Assembly: GCA_006503475.1 (NCBI GenBank)
Contig: RSEH01000026.1
Coordinates: forward strand, 62,001-126,000
Length of the DNA stretch: 64,000 bases
DNA from: Stentor roeselii
Taxonomy: Eukaryota > Ciliophora > Heterotrichea > Heterotrichida > Stentoridae
Reading direction: 5' to 3'
Shown here: positions 1-8,809 of the stretch, one piece after another
Layout: every line of letters starts with the position of its first letter
Numbering within the stretch: the first letter of the stretch is position 1
The notes under the pieces: generated by a model
Databases searched by the model: none
What the model was told of the DNA's origin: nothing
What the model saw: only the letters and a program-made list of their open reading frames with translations
Position numbers and translations under genes: made by a program

Positions 1-2
1 TT

Positions 3-938
3 TTATATCGTGAAATTTCAATACAAAAAAGACTTCATCATCCTAATGTCACTCGTTTATACGACCATGTTGAGACCTCTGATAAGGTTTTACTCTTTTT
101 GGAGTACTCTGACGGCGGAAACCTCTTCAGTCATTTGAAGAGGAAGGGAAAACTCCCAGAGCAACAAGCTTGCAAAATATTTAAACAGATTTGTGAAGGT
201 GTTAAGTATTTACATGAAAATAACGTCATTCACCGTGATTTGAAACCTGATAATATTTTACTTAATCGCTCTGGACATGTCAAGATTTGTGATTTTGGAT
301 GGTGCTCTGAAGGTATTCATGAAAAAATGACCTTTTGTGGAACTTTAGATTATATGGCTCCTGAGATACTTGAAGGGATTAACTATTCTTTTCAAATTGA
401 TATCTGGGCTTTGGGTGTTATTTTATATGAACTGATTCATGGAAGTACTCCATTCGTAGGGTTAACAACTGAGCAGAAACTTTTCAATACATCGACAGGA
501 AATTTTAGTTTTTCAAAAAGTTCTTCACTCTCAGTTCGCAACTTGATAAAAAAACTTTTAAACATGGACCCAAACTTAAGACCATCAATCGAGGAGGTGT
601 TATCAGATGAATGGATTGAAAGATATAATTCATTTCCATCATCTTCTTCAAATTCCAGCATAACCGACATAAGATTTTCAGCAGGTTACTCATCCCCGAT
701 ACTAAGTCCAGTTTCATATCAAGCTTCTTTGACCCGTTTAGGGTCTCCGGACATAACAATAAAAGATGAACAAGACTCTAACTCAAACCATTCCTCTCAA
801 CTCAAAGGAAACAATTTTCAAGACTCGAAATCAGTCTCATCCTTCAAAAAACGTCCTTCAGTTCAAAAGCGTCTTAAAAGGAAAAAAGCTCCGAAGACTT
901 TTCTATCAAAATTTTTAAGTTCTTTTGGTATCAGCTAA
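3..938 (+). CDS. Aurora-like serine/threonine kinase, 5' end outside window
   Basis: The frame is open from the window edge, so the glycine loop and the ATP-binding lysine lie outside. Visible are the alpha-C region (REISIQKRLHHPNV), the catalytic HRDLKPDN, the magnesium motif DFG followed directly by W, and CGTLDYMAPE. DFGW plus CGTLDY is the signature of Aurora kinases, which drive chromosome segregation and, in protists, flagellar or ciliary disassembly. The kinase domain ends near codon 170 after the in-frame TTG at 99. A tail of about 100 residues follows, Ser/Asn-rich and then strongly basic at the end (KKRPSVQKRLKRKK). Typical Auroras end soon after the kinase domain, so the tail is unusual. 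The stop is TAA at 936-938, directly abutting the stop of the convergent WD40 gene. The Aurora assignment is inferred from motifs; another AGC-like kinase is possible. Confidence 0.85.
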   Translation, partial: LYREISIQKRLHHPNVTRLYDHVETSDKVLLFLEYSDGGNLFSHLKRKGKLPEQQACKIFKQICEGVKYLHENNVIHRDLKPDNILLNRSGHVKICDFGWCSEGIHEKMTFCGTLDYMAPEILEGINYSFQIDIWALGVILYELIHGSTPFVGLTTEQKLFNTSTGNFSFSKSSSLSVRNLIKKLLNMDPNLRPSIEEVLSDEWIERYNSFPSSSSNSSITDIRFSAGYSSPILSPVSYQASLTRLGSPDITIKDEQDSNSNHSSQLKGNNFQDSKSVSSFKKRPSVQKRLKRKKAPKTFLSKFLSSFGIS

Positions 939-2249
939 TTAATTATTAATCCTCCATACGTAGATGCTTGATTCAGTTGTACTTACGCAGTACTTACCTG
1001 AATTCATGAATTTCACTGAAAGAACACCCCAGTCGTGCTCGTCGAAACTTCGGAAAAGTTTTCGGCTTCTGAGGTTCCAGATCTTTACTGACCTGTCGAA
1101 GGAACATGAGGCCAGAAGACTTTCATCATCGTCTAAGGATATTGAGTTTACTCGAGAACGGTGACCTTGGAAGATGTGCTCTTGCACTTTGTCGTATGTG
1201 CTCCAGAGACGCACTGATGAGTCACCTGATGCTGAGGCTAGAAGTTTATCGTTTTTGAAATATCTTACACAGGTGACTTCACCTGAATGACCACTTAGTT
1301 CGATCAGCATTCTCTTAGCAAGATTCGACCAAATATACAAAGTTTTATCATATCCAGCTGAAACAATATACAAAAAATCATTCGAAATAACACATCTCGT
1401 TAAAACACATCCAAGAGTAATCGAATGAAGTTTAGCAAGATTCTCAAGTCTCCAAACTCCTAAAGTGCAATCAGCAGAGCACGATGCAAGCATAAGTCCA
1501 TTAATATGAAGATGATTGATAGAGTCCTGATGAGCATTCATAAAAACACTAGACTTGCAAATCCGATAGTTCCAAGTCCTTAAACTCCCGTCAAAAAACC
1601 CTGAAACAACAAGAAAAAGTTCAAAATTGCAAGTAGTCGTCACAGCAGGTTGCAAAAACTTCTGAAACAACGGAAGCCTTGCAAGAGTGACTTCTTTTGA
1701 CTGAATACTAACAGTCCAAAATCGAACACAACAGTCAAATGAAGAAGAAACAAGCATCGAGCAGTCTTTATCAATGTTTAAAGAGTTGATAGAAGATTCA
1801 TGAGCGATTAAAAAGTATTCTTGAAGCGATTTCTCAATGTTCCAAACTCGGATTGTTCTGTCGTCTGAGCAGGTCACGATGAATAAAGGGTCTTTCAATG
1901 AAACAATTGAATTTATTCTACTTCTGTGGCCTGAAAGTGAAGTTTTAAAGGTTTTTGAAGATGATTCGATTACTTTTATCGTCTTGTCGGCCAAGGCACA
2001 GAAGATAAACTGAGGGTTTATTGAAAGACATGTGATGAAATAAAGGAAGTCTCGGTAGTATGTTTGTCGAAGCTTCTTTAGACTCCAGATTCTTAAAGTC
2101 TTATCTTCGGAACCTGAAAGGATTTTTTTACTGTTCGGGGTTATTAATAGTGAAGTTATTGTTGTTGTATGTCCTTGAATGAAAATTCCTTGTTTTTCTA
2201 TTGAAAGTTTCAGGGATTTACTTGCGGTGTTTATTTTATTAATGTTAGA
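939..2249 (-). CDS. WD40-repeat protein, start codon unresolved
   Basis: The frame is open from 2249 down to a TAA at 939-941. About ten WD40 repeats are visible, with typical repeat ends such as SGSEDKTLRIW, CSDDRTIRVW, ASGDSSVRLW and CSFDRSVKIW, enough for one seven-blade propeller plus part of another. Such proteins are scaffolds; nothing identifies the partner. The first two repeats lie upstream of the TTG at 1994, so that TTG is not the real start. However, no in-frame ATG occurs between the upstream stop (2250-2252) and the first repeats. No 15-16 nt GT-AG intron that would supply an ATG is visible. Either a sequence error, an unusual intron or a non-ATG start is needed. The gene is convergent with the Aurora-like gene with no spacer, and about 70 bp separates it from the divergent E2-like gene. 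Confidence 0.8.
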   Translation of the reverse strand, partial: SNINKINTASKSLKLSIEKQGIFIQGHTTTITSLLITPNSKKILSGSEDKTLRIWSLKKLRQTYYRDFLYFITCLSINPQFIFCALADKTIKVIESSSKTFKTSLSGHRSRINSIVSLKDPLFIVTCSDDRTIRVWNIEKSLQEYFLIAHESSINSLNIDKDCSMLVSSSFDCCVRFWTVSIQSKEVTLARLPLFQKFLQPAVTTTCNFELFLVVSGFFDGSLRTWNYRICKSSVFMNAHQDSINHLHINGLMLASCSADCTLGVWRLENLAKLHSITLGCVLTRCVISNDFLYIVSAGYDKTLYIWSNLAKRMLIELSGHSGEVTCVRYFKNDKLLASASGDSSVRLWSTYDKVQEHIFQGHRSRVNSISLDDDESLLASCSFDRSVKIWNLRSRKLFRSFDEHDWGVLSVKFMNSGKYCVSTTESSIYVWRINN

Positions 2250-2319
2250 TTAGATTGGTTTGGTATTGGAAAATTTTGGATTGATTTTGCCCCCTTGTTT
2301 GATGAATTGATTGTAAAAC

Positions 2320-2958
2320 ATGAATCTTGCGCATCCTCTTTTAGCTGTTTCCATTCAGAGGGTTGTGAAAGATATTGAAGAACTTGTTTTGAATAGACGG
2401 ACGTCTTCTTTCACTGAATTCAAAGTGTTTTCAGTCTATCGAGAAGGCCCCAATCTGGTCATTCCGGCGACTTTCAAAGTAATCTTCAAAGATAGCAGGT
2501 ATTTCAATGCATTTTTCGAAGGCCTTATCAAATGCTCTCCAGGTTTTCCATTCAAACCTCCTGAAATGTTCATAAAAAACAGAGTCCTTCATCCAAACAT
2601 CGACATCAACACAGGTCGGGTTTATATTAAACTTCTTGACTCATTATCATGGAAGTCGGGATATTCGATTAATGAAATTTTTCTTGCTTTTGAAGAAATT
2701 TTAATTTGTCCTGACTTTGAATTTTCTGCTTTGTGCAACGTTAACCCTGAGTTTTTTGGGAATTTTTTCAAGTCTTTAGAGGACTTTTGGTATTTTGTTG
2801 GGAAAACCTTGGATGGAGGAGTATTTTTTGGGTACTTTTTTGAAGAAAATTATGGGAAAAATTTAGCTGCTAAAAGAATTAGGGAGAATATTGATGAAAA
2901 TACGAAAAGAGTTCGATTGAATGAAGACTTAGGATATTTTAAGATGAGGGTTTTTTGA
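2320..2958 (+). CDS. E2-like (UBC-fold) protein lacking the catalytic cysteine
   Basis: This is a 212-residue protein starting at an ATG. Residues about 1-140 match the ubiquitin-conjugating fold: a beta-sheet region, then PGFPFKPPEMFIKN and the HPN motif (VLHPNIDINTGRVYI). In active E2 enzymes a cysteine follows HPN by about eight residues, in G-x-[IV]-C. Here the sequence is GRVYIKLL, with tyrosine at that place and no cysteine nearby. A tryptophan follows (LSWKSGYSI), as in real E2s. The protein is therefore probably an E2 variant (UEV-like) that binds ubiquitin or a partner E2 but cannot form a thioester. The C-terminal 70 residues are charged and unassigned. The stop is TGA. The fold assignment is firm; the inactivity is inferred from the missing residue. 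Confidence 0.75.
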   Translation: MNLAHPLLAVSIQRVVKDIEELVLNRRTSSFTEFKVFSVYREGPNLVIPATFKVIFKDSRYFNAFFEGLIKCSPGFPFKPPEMFIKNRVLHPNIDINTGRVYIKLLDSLSWKSGYSINEIFLAFEEILICPDFEFSALCNVNPEFFGNFFKSLEDFWYFVGKTLDGGVFFGYFFEENYGKNLAAKRIRENIDENTKRVRLNEDLGYFKMRVF

Positions 2959-3045
2959 TTACTTTAATTAAAATTATGGATAAATAGGAAATGTATCTGA
3001 AAATGATAATAAAACAATTTTTTACATTAACCTAAGACCGGCTAT

Positions 3046-4410
3046 TTATGTTAAACCAGTAAAAATTCCAGGTATTTTGCTTTGCAAAGTTTTAAAGTCA
3101 GCTCTATCTTCCGGGTCTAATTTCAGCATTGATGATACAATATCTTGTACCCATTCAGGTCCAGGTATTTGTGTAATATATTTATTAATTTCACCAATAT
3201 CCCGAATATTTTGATTGCGAAACAAAGTCAAACAATTCAGCAAAACCAGTCCCAAGGAATAAACATCAAGCTTTTCAAAATCAACATCAGATAAAAGGTT
3301 TTCATTATTGCAAATTTCAGGTGCAGAGTAAGAGTTGAATACTCCTTTTGTCCGAAAGAGCACTGATCCAACAAAGTTGATTTTTAGTTGAAATTCTTTT
3401 GTTTGATGATTCGCTTTAGAATTATAAAAAATGCTTTCTGGGGTGATCGATCCATGAGTTATTCCATAATTCAAAGCATAAAGATATGATTCGATAAGTC
3501 CTGGAATACATGAAATAATCAACTCAGGATCATCAGACTGTTCAATAAAATCCTTAAGAGTAAAAGGAAGAAACTCTTGCACCACAACAACTTCCTGAGT
3601 ATTATAATATATCCACAAATTATCAACAAACAGTGGATTTTTTTTATTAATTTTTTCGATTTTTTCTAGATTTTCAATTTCTCTCGAAATAGCCTTTAAG
3701 TCTTGATCATCCATAGAATATAAGTACCTCCAGATCATGACTTTCCTATTCTGATCCATAAGACCATCATGCAAAAAAACTTGAATTGACTGAAAATTTT
3801 TTTCACTCAAGACCTGTCCAATCGAAACAACTTTATCATGTTCTTTTTCTCCAAACCGAGACAAAGCTTTAAAGACTTCAATTCTCGTTTCACTTAAAAC
3901 ATCAAATTCAAGAATATTTTTCAAAATTTTAAAAATTTTTATCTTCGAACTTTCTACATTTTCAACAAATTTAAATAGTTTAAGTGCAAAAATCTCAACA
4001 AAAAAATTCACATCAAATCCGAAATTTTCAATAATCCTCAGTTCTTTTAAAGTATTTTGAAAATCCTCAAGACTTTGAAATCTTTGTATTTTTTCAGGGA
4101 TCTTTGCAAGAATTTCTTCAACTTTTGACTGAATTTCAATATTGACTTTTTTTTTAGTATCTTCTGAACAGTTCAAAGATTTCATTTGTTGATGAAAAGC
4201 GAAAATTTTTTCAGTACTTTTAAAACTCATCAAGTTATAAACAAGGACAGTCCAAATCTGATCAATCACATCTTTTTGCTCAAGTGGTTCAAGTTTCATG
4301 ATCTGTTCAAATAAAGCCTGAATCTGTGAGTACTCAAGTTCAAAAGACTCAAAAACCCATGCGAATTCCAATGAAAGTTCATTAAAATCCTTTCTTCTTC
4401 CATCTTCCAT
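3046..4410 (-). CDS. Protein with C-terminal pseudokinase domain
   Basis: The first ATG in frame is at 4408-4410 (MEDGRRKDF); a TTG 12 bp upstream is not needed. The protein has about 454 residues. The first 230 or so are helical and charged, with no recognised domain. From about residue 260 a degenerate protein kinase domain follows: the HRD loop reads HGS (YGITHGSITPESIFY), DFG is replaced by NFVG, APE is present (SAPEICN), then DVYSLGLVLLNCLT and DPEDRADF. Catalytic Asp and metal-binding Asp are missing, so it should be catalytically dead. Similar divergent kinases with helical N-termini lie at 51685-53361 and 53933-55633. The start is 16 bp from the start of the divergent kelch gene. Confidence 0.75.
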   Translation of the reverse strand: MEDGRRKDFNELSLEFAWVFESFELEYSQIQALFEQIMKLEPLEQKDVIDQIWTVLVYNLMSFKSTEKIFAFHQQMKSLNCSEDTKKKVNIEIQSKVEEILAKIPEKIQRFQSLEDFQNTLKELRIIENFGFDVNFFVEIFALKLFKFVENVESSKIKIFKILKNILEFDVLSETRIEVFKALSRFGEKEHDKVVSIGQVLSEKNFQSIQVFLHDGLMDQNRKVMIWRYLYSMDDQDLKAISREIENLEKIEKINKKNPLFVDNLWIYYNTQEVVVVQEFLPFTLKDFIEQSDDPELIISCIPGLIESYLYALNYGITHGSITPESIFYNSKANHQTKEFQLKINFVGSVLFRTKGVFNSYSAPEICNNENLLSDVDFEKLDVYSLGLVLLNCLTLFRNQNIRDIGEINKYITQIPGPEWVQDIVSSMLKLDPEDRADFKTLQSKIPGIFTGLT

Positions 4411-4426
4411 GATTATAAACAAAATT
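4411..4426. promoter_or_regulatory. 16-bp divergent intergenic spacer
   Basis: These 16 AT-rich bases lie between the ATG of the minus-strand pseudokinase gene (4408-4410) and the in-frame ATG at 4427 of the plus-strand kelch gene. An upstream in-frame ATG for the kelch gene at 4409 would overlap the other start codon. Both promoters must overlap coding sequence, or initiation must be almost at the start codons. Confidence 0.5.
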
Positions 4427-5860
4427 ATGGAAGTACCTTGTTCAGCATGTTCTTCAGTAAGTTCTTACAAATGTCATGAACGAGCTTATTGCGTTACTTG
4501 CGTGACTCGTCATATTTCTTCAGACCTGTCATCAACTCACATTTTGATTCCACCTTCCAAGAAGACTGAATCAAGTTGCACTTTATGTGAAAGTCCAGGA
4601 CACCTTACTTGTTTCTGCTCTTTCAATCATCAAATATTCTGCAATACTTGTTTCTCTATTCACGTCGAGTCCAGTTTCAACAAATCTCATCCAACTGAAT
4701 TACTTTGGGAAAGTTTATCAGGAGCTAATCCTGAAACACTTGAAAAGTTTAAAAAAGTTGAACATGGAAAAAAAATTATAAAAGAAAACCTTCAAAATAT
4801 TCAACTTTTTGATGAAAGTCTTAAAAATGAAGTTGAAATAATTGAAAAAAAAATCAATGATCATTATGATCTGATTGAAAATGAAATTGAAAAAGCTCAG
4901 AATTATTTATGTGGACTTTGGAAAGAATTAGAAGAATGCAAGAGAAATACCGATGCTAGTGAACTTGCCTTTATGCAGAAACATAATTTTCAAGCTAGTA
5001 AAGGAAAAGGTATCAAGTTATTCGATGGAAATTTAGATGACGAATCTTGTTTAGGCATTTTAAAGAACTTATCAAATATTTCAGTTAAAGGCGAGACTTC
5101 CTCTAAAGATTCCATACTTTACATGATAAAACCACGAAACAAGGAAATCCAAATCTTAGACCTGAATTCCAGAAATTCCTTTAAAAAGTCTCTTGGAAAA
5201 CTTCCCTTAAAAGACAGTGGCGCCTGGTGCGACATGCCGAATAAAAAAATATTTTACTGTGGAGGGGTCCAAGGTTCAAACTTTTCCAATGAAAGTTTTG
5301 TTATCGACGCAAGAGACATGTCTTGCCAGGTGCTTCCAGTGATGCATAAAAGTCGTGCATTGAGTTCTATTATTTATTATCGAGGCAAGGTCTTTGTTTT
5401 TGGAGGATATGCTGGAAATAATCTCACTTCTTGTGAAAGCTTCGAGTTTCACTCGAAGGAATGGAAGATGATCTCTGATATGCCTGTCGCTAGAAGTGCT
5501 TTTTCTGTTGTTGAACATAAGGGACACTTTTATATGACTGGAGAATCTACTGCTATTGATCGATATGACCCGAAAAATGACTGTTTTCATACTTTTGTTA
5601 ATGTCTTAGCTAGTCCTTGCAATTATTCTACTATGGCTACTTCGGAAAACTCGCTTTTTATACAGCAGAATAATGCTTGTATTGAAATTGATTTGGAGAA
5701 AATTAAGGTTAAAGAAAGTCATCCCACTCCTCAGGGGAAATGGTGGAGCTCGTTTCCTGCTAAGGTTGTTGATGGGCAGATTTATTTTTCTAGGTATGAT
5801 GACGGGTGTCTCTGGACCTTCAACATCAAGTCAAAAGCAATAAACAAACTAAAAGTTTAG
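4427..5860 (+). CDS. B-box zinc finger and kelch-repeat protein
   Basis: About 477 residues counted from the ATG at 4427; an in-frame ATG at 4409 would add six residues. Two cysteine/histidine-rich B-box-like segments lie at about residues 5-95 (PCSACSS...YCVTC...H and CTLCESPGHLTCFC...CNTCFSIHV). A charged coiled coil follows (about 110-185). From about 240 to the end there are kelch repeats with the usual GG turns (FYCGGVQG, FVFGGYAG) and later tryptophans (EWKMI). B-box/coiled-coil proteins resemble TRIM proteins without a RING. The kelch propeller is a protein-binding module; no substrate can be named. The gene ends 7 bp before the convergent coiled-coil gene. Confidence 0.8.
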   Translation: MEVPCSACSSVSSYKCHERAYCVTCVTRHISSDLSSTHILIPPSKKTESSCTLCESPGHLTCFCSFNHQIFCNTCFSIHVESSFNKSHPTELLWESLSGANPETLEKFKKVEHGKKIIKENLQNIQLFDESLKNEVEIIEKKINDHYDLIENEIEKAQNYLCGLWKELEECKRNTDASELAFMQKHNFQASKGKGIKLFDGNLDDESCLGILKNLSNISVKGETSSKDSILYMIKPRNKEIQILDLNSRNSFKKSLGKLPLKDSGAWCDMPNKKIFYCGGVQGSNFSNESFVIDARDMSCQVLPVMHKSRALSSIIYYRGKVFVFGGYAGNNLTSCESFEFHSKEWKMISDMPVARSAFSVVEHKGHFYMTGESTAIDRYDPKNDCFHTFVNVLASPCNYSTMATSENSLFIQQNNACIEIDLEKIKVKESHPTPQGKWWSSFPAKVVDGQIYFSRYDDGCLWTFNIKSKAINKLKV

Positions 5861-5867
5861 ACTTAAA

Positions 5868-8300
5868 CTAAAAAAATCCTTTCAACTGAGGAACAAGACT
5901 ATTGATATAAGATTTGTTTTCCTTCAAAACCCTTTTTTCTTTATTCAACATCTGCATCTGAATTTCAAGTTCTTTTTGCTGTTTAGCAAACTCAATTTTC
6001 TCCCTCTCCATTTTTTCCCTTTCATCCTTCAATCTTGAAGCTTCTTCCAAGACTTTAGCCTTTTCCTCATCTAATCTTTTCCTAAAACATTCAACTTGAT
6101 TTTGCTGTTTTTCCACCTGCAGAGCATTTTCTTCAATTTGGCTAATTTTTTCAATGAATTTGCTTGTTTTCTGCATATTTGACCCTTTTTCACTACGCAA
6201 GTCTTCGAAGGATTCAGTTTCTTGGAGAAGTTTTTTCCATTGTTCGTCGATTAGCTTCTGACATCTGAGGACTTCATTTCTTTTGGAGTCGAGTCTTCCC
6301 CACTCTTCTTGAATCGCTTTTTTGAAGCATTCTTGTTTTTTTTCTTGGACTGTTAGGCGAGTTTTTCTTTCGTTTAAGGTTTCTTCTAGGTCTGAGATTT
6401 TCTTTTGACGCAGGTTTACTTTTTCGATCTTTTCTTTCAATAGATGTCGCTTTTTGTGGAACTTTTCTTGTTGTTGCTGAAAGTTAAGTCTTTCCCGAAG
6501 AAATTTCGATCGTTCTTGATCAAGGTCCGTATGATTTAACAAATTCTTCAAGTCTTCCAAAGATTTCGCAAGGACTTGATTCATTTTCCGAGCATTTTTC
6601 AATTCTTTTTCATCATTTTTCGCTATTTTCCCTTTTTTCAATTCTTTCTCAATAACCTTCAACTTACTTTCAGCATAATCAATAGATTTTTCAGTAAAAA
6701 TAAGTGCTTGTTTGGTATGAATATCATTAATTTTCTTTTTAATCCTTTTAATATTCTCTAAAATTCCTTCACAGTTATTATTTTCATTAATTTGCTCGAG
6801 TTTCGAGTAATTTTCAACAAGTTGCAGACTAAGTTCTTCAAGATTCTCACTTTCTTCCACATTCATCTCATCAGTTTGAGCCTCTTTAGATTCCTTTTCA
6901 ACAGAAACCTGAGTAGAAGCCTGAGAAGTCCTATTGTCCTTCAATCCAAACCCTTCCTGTTTATTTTCAGAATTTGTCTTTCCACATAAAAATTCAATTG
7001 TTTGTTTAACAAGTTTTTGTCTTTCCGCTTCTAATTTTTCATGACCAGTCTTTAACTTCAGTTCCTTTTCTCTAAGTTCTTGAAGTTTATCAACATAATT
7101 ATTGAACCCGATGTGATTTTTTCCATTTTTCAGTAACTTGTCCTTCACTTCTAATTGAAACATGAGGTCATCGATTTTTGACTCAAGTTCTTCAATTCTC
7201 ACCTGAGCTGAAAAATGAAGATTTTCAGAAAGTTGAGAAGAACTTAGAAGGTCTTGTTCTTGTTGTTCGACTTTTTCTTTAAGTTCTGAGATTTCAGCGA
7301 AAAGTTCTTCTTTGGAGCAACTGAGACTCTCTTCAAAGCATTTTTTAGGAAATATTTTTTTTCTTACGTTTTCTCGTGCTAAGACTTGAACAGAAACCTG
7401 AAAAAATCCAAGATTTAGAAAAAATTCTGAATCAGTCCCAGTTTCGCTTATTTCTTGCAAAAAACTCAGAACTCTTGAAAATTCTGAAAAAATCTCATCA
7501 AAAGTGACAGTAGTCTGCAGTTTTTTCATCATTTCATATGAAAATTCTCTTTGTTCCCTTAGTTCCACGTCTTTTTCACGACAGATCACATCTGAAAACG
7601 ATGATAAAATAGCTGAAACAAATTCAGGAACCTCTTGCTCAGGAAAGTTTCCAGAGAACTCAAAAGGTGTCATCGTGAGATTGCTTAAATGTTTTCCAAG
7701 ATACTTCAAATGTTTCCTATAAACCTCTAAAGCAAGACTAGGCCCTTGCAAGATCGAGCTAATATTAGGAGAGTCAATTTTAAAGCTAAAGTCAAGAACA
7801 GGTTCCGTAAAAACAAGAGAACTCTCTAAAACATCTCCTAAAAAACTCGAAAAATAATTTTTTCCGAAATTTTCTTCACTTTTTTTAATAAATTTTTGAA
7901 GAGTTTCTTGAAATTTTTGAATGAATGTTAAAAGTGAGTCAAATTTCTCTGAAAATAAAGAATTTTCTAGTTCTTTTAATCTGGACTCTTGAAAAGTTAA
8001 GGTCTGGATGTTTAAACTGGTCTGAGTCGAAGAGTCTTGGAAAAACTTTGAAGTTTCGAGGGTTTGGTCTGAAGGTTTAAGGAAACTTGAAATCTCTTCG
8101 TTGTTGATTGTGTTTAAAACTGTCTCGAGGATTGTGTTTAGCTTGTCTAGCTGAATACCTACTGTTTGATCTGCGTCTTCTCGCTTTGTGCTTGTGAATA
8201 AGTCCTCGAAGTCACTTCGGCCTGAGTTTAGATCCCAACTTTCTCTTTTGGATGATAAGGCCAAGCGCGGGATTGAATTGAATTTTTCTGTGTCCATCAT
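5868..8300 (-). CDS. Large coiled-coil protein
   Basis: An 810-residue protein starting with two ATGs at 8295-8300. Residues 1-340 are less regular and rich in Phe/Ser/Leu. From about 345 to the end it is almost continuous coiled coil rich in Glu, Lys, Gln and Leu (KEREKMEREKIEFAKQQKEL near the end). No catalytic motif is visible. Long coiled coils of this kind in ciliates are commonly basal-body, cortical or intraflagellar proteins, but coiled coil alone does not show this. The opposite strand is unusually free of stops in places because of codon bias; those frames are shadows. Confidence 0.8.
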   Translation of the reverse strand: MMDTEKFNSIPRLALSSKRESWDLNSGRSDFEDLFTSTKREDADQTVGIQLDKLNTILETVLNTINNEEISSFLKPSDQTLETSKFFQDSSTQTSLNIQTLTFQESRLKELENSLFSEKFDSLLTFIQKFQETLQKFIKKSEENFGKNYFSSFLGDVLESSLVFTEPVLDFSFKIDSPNISSILQGPSLALEVYRKHLKYLGKHLSNLTMTPFEFSGNFPEQEVPEFVSAILSSFSDVICREKDVELREQREFSYEMMKKLQTTVTFDEIFSEFSRVLSFLQEISETGTDSEFFLNLGFFQVSVQVLARENVRKKIFPKKCFEESLSCSKEELFAEISELKEKVEQQEQDLLSSSQLSENLHFSAQVRIEELESKIDDLMFQLEVKDKLLKNGKNHIGFNNYVDKLQELREKELKLKTGHEKLEAERQKLVKQTIEFLCGKTNSENKQEGFGLKDNRTSQASTQVSVEKESKEAQTDEMNVEESENLEELSLQLVENYSKLEQINENNNCEGILENIKRIKKKINDIHTKQALIFTEKSIDYAESKLKVIEKELKKGKIAKNDEKELKNARKMNQVLAKSLEDLKNLLNHTDLDQERSKFLRERLNFQQQQEKFHKKRHLLKEKIEKVNLRQKKISDLEETLNERKTRLTVQEKKQECFKKAIQEEWGRLDSKRNEVLRCQKLIDEQWKKLLQETESFEDLRSEKGSNMQKTSKFIEKISQIEENALQVEKQQNQVECFRKRLDEEKAKVLEEASRLKDEREKMEREKIEFAKQQKELEIQMQMLNKEKRVLKENKSYINSLVPQLKGFF

Positions 8301-8809
8301 TTGAATATAACGAAGTTTCGATTAGAAGATGGAAAGAGTTGAGGAGGTTATGAGATTTTAATTAAAGTTTGAGAATTGTTTAGTTTTAGAGAGACTTTTG
8401 AGGGAAGTTCATTGAATTTATTTTTTAAGGATTTAATTATTTTAGTTTGTACTTTATTTGTCATGATTAAAATCTTTTAAGGACTTCAGTATGTCTAATA
8501 TAGGACTCTCTATTTAGCTTTTGAATTTTAATTCATTTTCGATTTCTATATTAGTTAAAATATTTTGAATTAAAATGAAAAATTAAGCCTGTAATAAAAC
8601 AATCCCCAAAAAAGCCGATTTTATCAAAATCTTCTCAACTTTCAAAATTTTCCATAAAATAATTAATCCCAAACACTTTCCTAAAATAACCGAATTCTCC
8701 AATTCATTATTCTTCAACATCAAAACAGCCCAAAGAATAAAAAAGATTCATTTATCAAAACTTTTCATAATATGCAGTCCTAACATTCTGCTATAAACCA
8801 ACTAAATAA
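8301..8809. other. Intergenic region between divergent genes
   Basis: 509 bp, very AT-rich, between the divergent coiled-coil gene and the pseudokinase-kinase gene. Composition switches strand: the half next to the minus-strand gene is G/T-rich on the plus strand, and the half next to the plus-strand gene is A/C-rich. No open frame, RNA gene or repeat was recognised. It presumably holds both promoters. Confidence 0.6.

Noticed and set aside
2136-2159. A 24-nt GTAAAT...AATAG segment near the WD40 gene start as an intron (position approximate)
   Set aside because: All introns supported here are 15 nt, and removing it supplies no ATG.
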